In this document: piece by piece, positions 25,672 through 32,422 of the stretch
Layout: each line of letters opens with the position of its first letter
Numbering within the stretch: the first letter of the stretch is position 1
Source: JAFGHJ01 sp964631335
Lineage (GTDB): Bacteria > Hydrothermota > UBA3072
DNA length: 33,767 bases
Assembly: GCA_964631335.1 (NCBI GenBank)
Contig: CAZVXD010000009.1
Coordinates: 1-33,767 of the forward strand
Direction: 5' to 3'
Position numbers and translations under genes: made by a program
The notes under the pieces: model-generated
What the model was told of the DNA's origin: nothing
Databases searched by the model: none
The model's input: the letters and a program-made list of their open reading frames with translations, nothing else

Positions 25672-26709
25672 TTATAACCCCCTAAGAGATAAGCCTAGAG
25701 CAAGGGCGAGAACCGGAGCTTCTTTTTGTATTGGAACTTTAATAAGAGTAGATTCGCTGTCATACTCAAACTTAATGAATGGATTTATAACTTCTGTGTG
25801 ACCGCCAAATCTTTCTTCTAAGAATTGTGGTAGTCCCGAAATAAGACTCCCTCCGCCGCATATAACGATTTCGTTGAAATTTTCGAAACCTTCCGGCAGG
25901 TAAGGCAATATCCTTTCTATGGCTACTCCGAGGTCGTCTTGAAAACTTTCCATAGCGTTCTGATAAGCGTATTGATCCACATCTTCTTTTTTTCCGGACT
26001 TGATTATATCGATAGCTCTCTCTCCGTCGATGCCGGCTTCTCTTTGCAAAGCCTGTATTAGATTGTTTACCGATGTGGATACCGAACGGGTAAAATGGTT
26101 TATTGATCCGGAAATAAAACTCATTGTTGTCGACTGTGCTCCGATATCGAAAAGCCCCACGAGTTTATTCGGGTTAACGGTATAATTAAATTCAAATATA
26201 TTTTGTAGTGAGAAAGCGGCTATATCTAATATTATGGGTTCAAGACCAAGTTCTCGGAAAAGATTCATTCTTGCTTCAACGGTGTCTCTCTTTGCTCCCA
26301 CCAGAAGAACTTCCATGGAATCCTCGCCCGCGTCGGGATTGACTATTTCAAAGTCGAGAGTTATATCTTCTATATCGTAGGGTATATATTGTTCCGCTTC
26401 CCATTTGATCTGTTCTTTAGCTTCGGTTTCATTCATTTTGGGCATTTTGATTTTCTTGACGATAATATCTCTTCCTGATATACAGCTTACGACCTGCTTG
26501 TTATCTATCTCTAAAGCCTCTAGATTTCCCCTTATAGCGTCTAAAACCGTCTCTCTATCCATAATTTCTCCGTCTACAATAGCATGAGAGGGTAAGGCCG
26601 TAATATTGCATTTGGTCATTACTGGTTTTTTGGCGCTTCCTTCCACAACCACTGTTTTAACCGAATGGCTACCTATATCCATAGATAGTATAGAACTTTT
26701 CCTGAACAT
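25672..26709 (-). CDS. pilM: Type IV pilus assembly ATPase-like protein PilM
   Basis: A 345-residue cytoplasmic protein of the actin/FtsA-like fold. PilM binds nucleotide and the N-terminal tail of PilN, linking the cytoplasmic motor to the periplasmic complex. Nucleotide-binding segments are visible: SMDIGSHSVKTV at ~9-20 (phosphate 1), GLFDIGAQSTTMSF near 185 (phosphate 2) and EIVICGGGSLISGL near 284 (adenosine). The PilM motif KWEAEQYIPYDIEDITLDF is well kept. The ribosome-binding site is GAGAGG. It is the first gene of pilMNOPQ and has its own strong promoter at 26739-26767. Confidence 0.95.
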   Translation of the reverse strand: MFRKSSILSMDIGSHSVKTVVVEGSAKKPVMTKCNITALPSHAIVDGEIMDRETVLDAIRGNLEALEIDNKQVVSCISGRDIIVKKIKMPKMNETEAKEQIKWEAEQYIPYDIEDITLDFEIVNPDAGEDSMEVLLVGAKRDTVEARMNLFRELGLEPIILDIAAFSLQNIFEFNYTVNPNKLVGLFDIGAQSTTMSFISGSINHFTRSVSTSVNNLIQALQREAGIDGERAIDIIKSGKKEDVDQYAYQNAMESFQDDLGVAIERILPYLPEGFENFNEIVICGGGSLISGLPQFLEERFGGHTEVINPFIKFEYDSESTLIKVPIQKEAPVLALALGLSLRGL

Positions 26710-26738
26710 AAATACCTCTCTTATTTGGTCTTAAGGTA

Positions 26739-26767
26739 ATTATAAGTTATATCAAGGAATTTGTCAA
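26739..26767 (-). promoter_or_regulatory. Perfect sigma-70 promoter of pilMNOPQ
   Basis: On the minus strand, TTGACA (26767-26762), a 17-base spacer and TATAAT (26744-26739). Both hexamers and the spacing are consensus. The expected start near 26732 leaves a leader of about 23 bases. Confidence 0.88.
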
Positions 26768-26821
26768 GCCCATTAAGAAATATCAAAGCTCTGCGGGTTC
26801 ACAAAAATTCATCGGGCGCTT

Positions 26822-27562
26822 TTACGAGCTTCCTTTAAGGTTCCAATCAGATGACGAGTATTTTTGAAGAATTTTTTCTTTCAAGGGGTTTTTTTTATAC
26901 TCTTCGAAAGAGATGTCGAAGTAACTCTCAAAGCCCATGATTATAAGACTTTTGAGTTCGTTTAGGGTCACTTTTTTCCCCGCTGCCATTTCCATCGTAG
27001 CCACGCTGGAATCTACAGGAAATCCATCGGGAGCCTTTAGCATAATTGTCCCCTGCTGGAGAACTATGTCTTTCCGCCTGTATTGCGCGCTTCCGATAAT
27101 TTTCTTTTTTTTCCAGCATAAATCAGATAGAGAAATAGAAGAGAAGCACATCCGTTCGTTTCTTTTTCCGCGAGATTTGATCGTCCCCCTTTCGATATCG
27201 GTTTCGACTCCTGAAAATTCAAAGGCTCTTTTAAAACCGAAGGAAATTTTTTTGAATGATTCCACAACGCTTCCTCCGATTACCGGATTGTTTTTGTGGA
27301 AAACCATAGAATAAGTGCAATCGGAAGAGTGAATAATCGCTCTGCCCCCGGTTCTTCGTCTTACCCATTTAAAACCTTTTTTTTCCAATTTTCTAAGCCA
27401 AATTCCCGCCTTCTGATGATATCCGAGCGAAATAGAAACCGGTGAGAAATTAAAGAATCTCAGAAAAACGGTTTGCCTGTCAGAAACGAAGTCCATTAGA
27501 GATTCATCGTAAGCCATATTAAAATAGGGGTTTTTAAAACCGGTGTCTATTAAATACCACAT
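26822..27562 (-). CDS. Lipoate-protein ligase A / octanoyltransferase LipM family protein
   Basis: A 246-residue cytoplasmic protein of the BPL/LplA fold, which transfers lipoyl or octanoyl groups to lysines of E2 subunits or GcvH. Motifs seen: MWYLIDTGFKNPYFNMAYDE at the N-terminus, RRRTGGRAIIHSSDCTYS near 68-84 (the conserved RR.TGG.A..H), and KIIGSAQYRR near 154-163, followed by LQQGTIML. Cys 139 (MCF) and Lys 154 fit the positions expected for LipM/LipL and LplA catalysis, so the family cannot be split further by eye. The start is placed at 27562 because homologues begin with this WxxIDTG segment; the 38 upstream codons are hydrophobic and lack a ribosome-binding site. No clear Shine-Dalgarno precedes the chosen start either. 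Confidence 0.83.
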   Translation of the reverse strand: MWYLIDTGFKNPYFNMAYDESLMDFVSDRQTVFLRFFNFSPVSISLGYHQKAGIWLRKLEKKGFKWVRRRTGGRAIIHSSDCTYSMVFHKNNPVIGGSVVESFKKISFGFKRAFEFSGVETDIERGTIKSRGKRNERMCFSSISLSDLCWKKKKIIGSAQYRRKDIVLQQGTIMLKAPDGFPVDSSVATMEMAAGKKVTLNELKSLIIMGFESYFDISFEEYKKNPLKEKILQKYSSSDWNLKGSS

Positions 27563-27840
27563 AATTATGGATAATAATAATGGCAGGAATGTTTTTCGCA
27601 ACTGTATAATTAATGAAATTAAAGTAACTATCGGTAATGCAAAATTTAAATATAAAAATGTAAATATACAAATCAAAATCTAAAAATTAATTGAAGATTC
27701 CGCGGATTTAAAATATCAACAAATTTTTATTTTAATAATTAATTTTGCTTTTTAAATTTTAATTTTTGGTTTTCTTACGGAACATTTTACGCTTTTTATC
27801 GTCTTTAACTATGAAAGAACATAACAACCTCCTTATTAAA

Positions 27841-27870
27841 AGAATGCCCTCTCCCCTCTGAGGGCATTCT
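27841..27870 (+). terminator. Strong hairpin with flanking T-runs, possible insulator terminator
   Basis: A perfect 11-bp stem (AGAATGCCCTC / GAGGGCATTCT) with an 8-base loop has A/T-rich flanks on both sides, TTTATTT after it on the plus strand and TTTT on the minus. It sits just upstream of the htrA promoter, so it may stop transcription entering htrA or leaving it backwards. No gene clearly ends here. Confidence 0.55.
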
Positions 27871-27886
27871 TTATTTAAAAAAGGGG

Positions 27887-27914
27887 TTGACAAACCGGGG
27901 AAAATATATATAAT
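27887..27914 (+). promoter_or_regulatory. Consensus sigma-70 promoter of htrA
   Basis: TTGACA (27887-27892), a 16-base spacer and TATAAT (27909-27914). Both hexamers are perfect. The leader before the TTG start of htrA would be about 80 bases. I see no sigma-E-type site, so stress control of this gene, if any, is not visible here. Confidence 0.85.
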
Positions 27915-28002
27915 ATTACTAATTACTGATAATCGTGTAAAAAATCTTAAACAGACTTCTGGACAAATCGAGCAAAAAATTAAGAAGGGTTAAGGGGGTC
28001 TT

Positions 28003-29487
28003 TTGAATAGGAAAGTGTTAATATATGGAGCCATATTTGTTGCTTTAGTGGCAATTGTTGGTTTTTTTGCCGGTATAATAACTGCCGCGAGTTTTTCTCT
28101 TACGGCGGAAACCGAAAACGAAAACATCCAGACCTATGCTTCTGGCGGAAAAATTTCCTTTGCTCCTATAGTAGAGAAAACTTCTCCCGCCGTAGTATCA
28201 ATTGAAGGGCAAAGAACAGTCGTATATAAATCTTCTTATGGGGATTTCTTTGATGATCCTTTTTTTAGAAGGTTCTTCGGTGAAAGGCCGAGAAGAAACT
28301 GGGAGCAGGAGCAAAAGTGGCTTGGGTCCGGATTTATTGTCGAATATAAAGGAAAAGATTACATATTAACGAATAACCATGTGGTAAGAGACGCCCAACA
28401 ACTGACGGTATCTCTGACCGATGACAGGAAATTTAGCGGCAATGATTTGGAAATTATAGGGAGAGATCCGGAAACAGAAGTGGCGGTAATAAGGATCAAA
28501 AAAGGCGGGGATTTACCCGATATTGATCCCGGAAGTGTAGAAGATTTAAATGTGGGAGATTGGGTAATAGCTATAGGGAATCCTTTCGGTCTTTTCGGCA
28601 CCGTTACCGCGGGGGTCGTTTCGGCAAAAGGGAGATCCGCTGTGTCACTCAGTAAGAATATTTACGCGGATTTTATTCAGACGGATGCGGCTATTAATCA
28701 GGGAAACTCGGGAGGTCCATTGATAAATTCCGAAGGTAAAGTCGTGGGAGTTAACACGATGATTGTTTCTCAGACCGGAGGTAATATAGGTATAGGTTTC
28801 GCGGTGCCTATTGATATAGCCATGGATGTTCTGGAATCTCTCGTTGAGACCGGAACAGTGGAAAGAGGTTATTTAGGTATAATCCCGGAAGATTTGAGCA
28901 GCGAGATCAAAAAAACTTTAAATTATCCTTATGAAACAGGTATATATGTCTTGAGAGTGGAAGAAAACACCCCCGCGGATAAAGCGGGTCTTGCCGAAGG
29001 CGATATAATTTTAAAAATCGGCAACGATAAAATAGAGAACGTTAACATTTTGAGAAGAAAGATAGCCTCTATGAATCCGGGTGCAAAGGTCGATATAACC
29101 GTTTGGAGGAATGGTCAGGAAAAAGTCTTAAGCGTGAAGCTCGGAGAAAGGCCTTCCGTCGAAGAAGTTTCCGGAGAACCGGCAGGCGGCGAAGAATGGT
29201 TGGGAATTAAGCTTTTGCCGGCTAATTCAGAGGAAGCTCAGAGTGTCTGGAGAGACGGAGACTTAAAAGGGGTTTTTGTGAGTGATGTAGAGGAAGGTAG
29301 TCCGGGTAGCAAAGCCGGTGTAGTCGAGAATGCCATCATAACTCTTGTTCAGGCTAAAGATCGCTCCATGAAAATAGAGAATATGGAAGATTTAATTAAA
29401 GCTAAAAAAGCATTTAAGCCCCCGCTGGTACTGCTGCTGAATTTACCGGGCGGCGAGATAAAAGTTATAAGAATAGAGGAGAGTTAA
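28003..29487 (+). CDS. HtrA/DegP-family serine protease with two PDZ domains
   Basis: A 494-residue periplasmic protease/chaperone of the Do (S1C) family, anchored or exported by residues ~5-30 (VLIYGAIFVALVAIVGFF). The trypsin-like domain covers ~52-265: His 126 (TNNHVV) and Ser 236 (GNSGGPL) are in place. The third catalytic position, usually Asp in a TDxAV motif, reads TEVAV with Glu 159. Two PDZ domains follow at ~275-385 (GYLGI...DKAGLAEGDIILKI) and ~395-490 (VSDVEEGSPGSKAGV). The start is TTG at 28003 with GGGGG 4 bases upstream; it gives the expected basic N-terminus MNRK. It heads a run with the sigma factor, LytM protein and thiC. It should degrade or refold damaged envelope proteins. 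Confidence 0.93.
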   Translation: MNRKVLIYGAIFVALVAIVGFFAGIITAASFSLTAETENENIQTYASGGKISFAPIVEKTSPAVVSIEGQRTVVYKSSYGDFFDDPFFRRFFGERPRRNWEQEQKWLGSGFIVEYKGKDYILTNNHVVRDAQQLTVSLTDDRKFSGNDLEIIGRDPETEVAVIRIKKGGDLPDIDPGSVEDLNVGDWVIAIGNPFGLFGTVTAGVVSAKGRSAVSLSKNIYADFIQTDAAINQGNSGGPLINSEGKVVGVNTMIVSQTGGNIGIGFAVPIDIAMDVLESLVETGTVERGYLGIIPEDLSSEIKKTLNYPYETGIYVLRVEENTPADKAGLAEGDIILKIGNDKIENVNILRRKIASMNPGAKVDITVWRNGQEKVLSVKLGERPSVEEVSGEPAGGEEWLGIKLLPANSEEAQSVWRDGDLKGVFVSDVEEGSPGSKAGVVENAIITLVQAKDRSMKIENMEDLIKAKKAFKPPLVLLLNLPGGEIKVIRIEES

Positions 29488-29490
29488 AAA

Positions 29491-30315
29491 ATAAAAAAGG
29501 TTAGAGGTTCTCTGCCTGTATATCTTCAGGAGATTCAAAAATACGATCTTCTTACTCCTGAAGAAGAGAAAGAACTTGGACGAAGGGCGCGGTTAGGAGA
29601 TCGAGAAGCAAAGAGGAAATTAGTCGAAGCTAATCTGCGTTTTGTGGTTTCTGTGGCAAAAGCCTACAGAAATATGGGAACGCCTTTCACGGATCTAATT
29701 AATGAAGGTAATGTGGGTCTGATAAAAGCTGCTGAACGTTTTGATGAGCGCAGAGGTGTCAGGTTCCTCTCTTATGCCGTTTGGTGGGTTAAACAGGCTA
29801 TAATGAAAGCTGTGACCGAGCATATAAAATCTTATCGGTTGCCCATGAGCAGAGCCGGTAAGATGCTGAAAGTTAAAAAGACTAAAGAAAGAGTTACCAG
29901 GGAAATCGGGAGAGAGCCTTCCATTGAAGAAATCGCTGAGGAATTGGATACTGATGTTGAAAAAATCGAAGAATCGATTAAAGTGGCAAAACACGATATT
30001 TCCCTCGATGACACCATTAAAAATACAGATGACCTTGAGTATCTCGATGTAATTTCTGAAGACGTTGTAACCCCTGAAGAAGAGTATTACAGGAATAAAT
30101 TTATAGAAGATATCAGGTTCAGTCTGGATAAATTGAAGCCAAGGGATCGAAAAATCATAATTTACTACTTCGGAATGGAAGGTAAAAGGCCTCATACCCT
30201 TGAAGAAATCGGAAGGATACTGGGAGTATCCAGAGAAAGGGTTAGGCAGCTCAGAAATCGCGCGTTAAAACAACTAAGAGAAAATACTCCTATAGATGAA
30301 GCATTCATTCCTTAA
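29491..30315 (+). CDS. Sigma-70 family primary-type sigma factor (RpoD/SigA-like)
   Basis: The recognisable protein runs from about 29500 to 30315 and would have 274 residues from the ATA at 29491. It has region 1.2 (SLPVYLQEIQKYDLLTPEEE), region 2 (NLRFVVSVA, DLINEGNVGLIKAAERFD, FLSYAVWWVKQAI), region 3 (RLPMSRAGKM, REIGREPSIEEIAEEL) and region 4 (LKPRDRKIIIYYFGMEG, TLEEIGRILGVSRERVRQLRNRAL). It lacks region 1.1, like short primary sigma factors of Bacteroidota. No ATG, GTG or TTG occurs in frame between the htrA stop and 29644, a GTG already inside region 2. ATA at 29491 is the best-placed codon, 9 bases after GAGGAG. The gene follows htrA by 3 bases and overlaps the LytM gene by 20. Sure of the family, unsure of the start. 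Confidence 0.9.
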   Translation: MKKVRGSLPVYLQEIQKYDLLTPEEEKELGRRARLGDREAKRKLVEANLRFVVSVAKAYRNMGTPFTDLINEGNVGLIKAAERFDERRGVRFLSYAVWWVKQAIMKAVTEHIKSYRLPMSRAGKMLKVKKTKERVTREIGREPSIEEIAEELDTDVEKIEESIKVAKHDISLDDTIKNTDDLEYLDVISEDVVTPEEEYYRNKFIEDIRFSLDKLKPRDRKIIIYYFGMEGKRPHTLEEIGRILGVSRERVRQLRNRALKQLRENTPIDEAFIP

Positions 30316-31105
30316 AATTTTACTTGTTCCGCATGATAAAGGTCAAAACAAATGGTTGAAAATTCCTGTTTTTGTTTTATTTTTTGTCGCCATAATACTT
30401 GTTTTACTTGGGTTCTTTTTCTTTGATAATCTTCAAAATTTCGTAAATGTTGCTTCTCTTGCGTTTTTGGAAACGGATAATCAGAAACTCGAGCAAAAAA
30501 TAGCCGAATTCAAGAAAAAATCCGCGGAGTTTGAAGGGATTATAGATTCTTTGTTGAACGAGCAAAATAGGATTTTAAGAGAACATCATATTGCGGCTGA
30601 AGTTTCGGAAAATGAATTTTATTTTTCTCCTGACAGCCTCCTTGCGATGTCCCGGTGGGTGGATTCTGTTTTCAGGGTTGCTTCCCGATTGGATCTTTCT
30701 GTTTTAAAATCTATGCCATCGATAATGCCGGTAAAAGGTTGTGTGATAAGGCGATTTGGTGAACAGGTAGACCCCTATACCGGTAAGAAAAAACCGCACA
30801 AGGGAGTAAGTATTCTGGCAGGGTTAAATGCTCCGGTAGTATCGACAGGGGATGGGATTGTTTTAGAAGTGGGGAATGATAAAGGTAAAGGGCTTTTTGT
30901 TGAAATTTCTCATTCATGCGGATTTGTAAGCTCATATTCTCATCTGCTTAATTCTGCCGTAAAAGAAGGAGAAAACGTTCAAAGAGGTTCTGTAATAGGT
31001 TATGTTGGTCAGTCGGGTCGCGCTCCTTATCCGTATCTTTATTATGAGATAAAAAGGGATAATATGAATTTAGACCCGGAAAACTTTATTTTTGGAGGAT
31101 CTTAA
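30296..31105 (+). CDS. Degenerate LytM (M23-like) protein with membrane anchor and coiled coil
   Basis: A 269-residue protein with a cytoplasmic N-terminus, one membrane span (~22-42), a coiled coil (~58-95) and a C-terminal LytM domain (~145-265). In active M23 enzymes zinc is held by HxxxD and the second His of HxH. Here His 168 is kept but the Asp position is Ser 172, and HLH is replaced by YLY (247-249). His 216 of the YxHL motif remains. The domain should therefore lack zinc and enzyme activity, as in EnvC or NlpD of E. coli, which switch on cell-wall amidases. A similar regulatory role is inferred. Its start lies 20 bases inside the sigma-factor gene, with translation probably coupled. 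thiC follows with no gap. Confidence 0.86.
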   Translation: MKHSFLKILLVPHDKGQNKWLKIPVFVLFFVAIILVLLGFFFFDNLQNFVNVASLAFLETDNQKLEQKIAEFKKKSAEFEGIIDSLLNEQNRILREHHIAAEVSENEFYFSPDSLLAMSRWVDSVFRVASRLDLSVLKSMPSIMPVKGCVIRRFGEQVDPYTGKKKPHKGVSILAGLNAPVVSTGDGIVLEVGNDKGKGLFVEISHSCGFVSSYSHLLNSAVKEGENVQRGSVIGYVGQSGRAPYPYLYYEIKRDNMNLDPENFIFGGS

Positions 31106-32392
31106 TTGGGAATTATAGCTGAACTAAAAAAAGGGGAAATTCCTTCTATAGTTCATAAAGTCGCAGACTCGGAGAATATAAAACTCGATATTCTAATTGA
31201 AAATATACTTGATAAAAAAGTAATAATTACCAAAAACAATAAAAGACAAGGTGTAAAGCCAACGGGCATCGGGTTTCCTCTTACCACAAAAGTAAACGCC
31301 AATGTCGGAACTTCTACCGATAAGTCTGATATAAATTTTGAAGTAGAAAAAGCTATTTTAGCAGAGAAAACAGGCGCCGATACGATAATGGATCTCTCCA
31401 CAGGGGGGGATATTAAAAAGATTAGAAAAGAAATTCTAAAGAAAACAAATATCCCTCTCGGAACTGTACCTATATACCAGGCTGCAATAGAAGCCGTACA
31501 GGAGAAAGGGGGTATAGTCCACATGACCGAGGAAAAGATTTTTCGGGTGATAGAAGAGCAGGCGAAAGAAGGTGTAGACTTTATGACCCTTCACTGCGGA
31601 GTTACTATAGAGACTTTCCAACGACTCAGAAATGAAGGAAGAATAATGGATGTCGTTTCCAGAGGCGGAACCTTGCTTTTAACCTGGATGCTTTATAATG
31701 AAAGAGAGAACCCCTTATATACCAATTTTGATAGAATTCTGGATATCGCTTCCGAGTACGATATAACTCTGTCTCTCGGAGACGGGTTTCGTCCCGGTGC
31801 TATTGCGGATTCCTCCGATAGAGCTCAATTTCATGAGTTGAGTATTCTGGGAGAATTGACCATGAGAGCTTACAAAAGAGACATTCAGGTTATTATAGAA
31901 GGTCCCGGTCATGTTCCCATAAACGAGATCGAGATGAATGTAAAAATGGAAAAGAGAATCTGTCACGGGGCGCCTTTTTATGTTCTGGGTCCTCTGGTGA
32001 CGGATGTCGCTCCGGGTTACGATCATATCGTCTCGGCTATCGGTGGAGCTGTGGCGGCTTCTTACGGGGCGGATTTTCTCTGTTACGTTACCCCTTCGGA
32101 GCATCTCGGTATACCCGACCTTGAAGATGTAGAAAAAGGAGTTATTGCCGCGCGCATAGCGGCTCATGCCGGAGATATAGCTAAAGGAGTTTCTGGTGCT
32201 AAAGAATGGGACAGAGAAATTTCCCGGGCAAGGAAGAAAATGGACTGGAAAAGACAATTTGAATTGGTTATAGACGCTAAAAAAGCAGAGGAAACAAGGA
32301 GCAAAATGACTCCTAAAATAAAAGAAGTTTGTTCGATGTGCGGAGAATTCTGCGCCATTAAACTTCTTAATGATGCTTTGAAAGAAAAGTAA
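31106..32392 (+). CDS. thiC: Phosphomethylpyrimidine synthase (HMP-P synthase)
   Basis: A 428-residue cytoplasmic radical-SAM enzyme that rearranges aminoimidazole ribotide to HMP phosphate for the thiamine pyrimidine. Family motifs: NANVGTS, TGADTIMDLSTGGDI, PLGTVPIYQA, DFMTLHCGVT, VSRGGT, SLGDGFRPG, IEGPGHVP, APFYVLGPLVTDVAPGYDHI, YVTPSEHLG. The cluster-binding cysteines are C409, C412 and C416 (CSMCGEFC), spaced C-x2-C-x3-C. The length fits the short ThiC group of anaerobes and archaea. The start is TTG at 31106, directly after the LytM stop, with GGAGG 7 bases upstream. There is no room for a TPP riboswitch in front of it, so control by thiamine, if any, must act elsewhere. Confidence 0.96.
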   Translation: MGIIAELKKGEIPSIVHKVADSENIKLDILIENILDKKVIITKNNKRQGVKPTGIGFPLTTKVNANVGTSTDKSDINFEVEKAILAEKTGADTIMDLSTGGDIKKIRKEILKKTNIPLGTVPIYQAAIEAVQEKGGIVHMTEEKIFRVIEEQAKEGVDFMTLHCGVTIETFQRLRNEGRIMDVVSRGGTLLLTWMLYNERENPLYTNFDRILDIASEYDITLSLGDGFRPGAIADSSDRAQFHELSILGELTMRAYKRDIQVIIEGPGHVPINEIEMNVKMEKRICHGAPFYVLGPLVTDVAPGYDHIVSAIGGAVAASYGADFLCYVTPSEHLGIPDLEDVEKGVIAARIAAHAGDIAKGVSGAKEWDREISRARKKMDWKRQFELVIDAKKAEETRSKMTPKIKEVCSMCGEFCAIKLLNDALKEK

Positions 32393-32422
32393 TTAATTGC
32401 AAAAAATAAAACCGGGTTTATA

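Larger units (their letters stand above)
27563..28002. other. Divergent intergenic region with hairpin and promoter
   Basis: A stretch of 440 bases between the lipoate-ligase gene (minus) and htrA (plus). It is extremely AT-rich from 27563 to 27780. It holds a strong hairpin (27841-27870) and the htrA promoter (27887-27914). On the minus strand, GGAGG at 27832-27828 sits 5 bases before an ATG at 27822, but the frame closes after five codons. No tRNA or other RNA gene is apparent. Confidence 0.6.

Noticed and set aside
27563..27676. 38-residue hydrophobic N-terminal extension of the lipoate-ligase-family protein
   Set aside because: The family starts at the WYLIDTG segment, the enzyme is cytoplasmic, and the extension is coded by extremely AT-rich DNA without a ribosome-binding site.
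29644..29646. GTG at 29644 as the start of the sigma factor
   Set aside because: It would remove region 1.2 and the start of region 2.1 (NLRF), both clearly encoded upstream in the same frame.
29695..30195. 166-codon minus-strand frame opposite the sigma-factor gene
   Set aside because: It is antisense to conserved sigma regions 2-4 and reads as Phe/Ile-rich sequence typical of a shadow frame.
31715..32257. 180-codon minus-strand frame opposite thiC
   Set aside because: Antisense to strongly conserved thiC, with no ribosome-binding site and no family resemblance.
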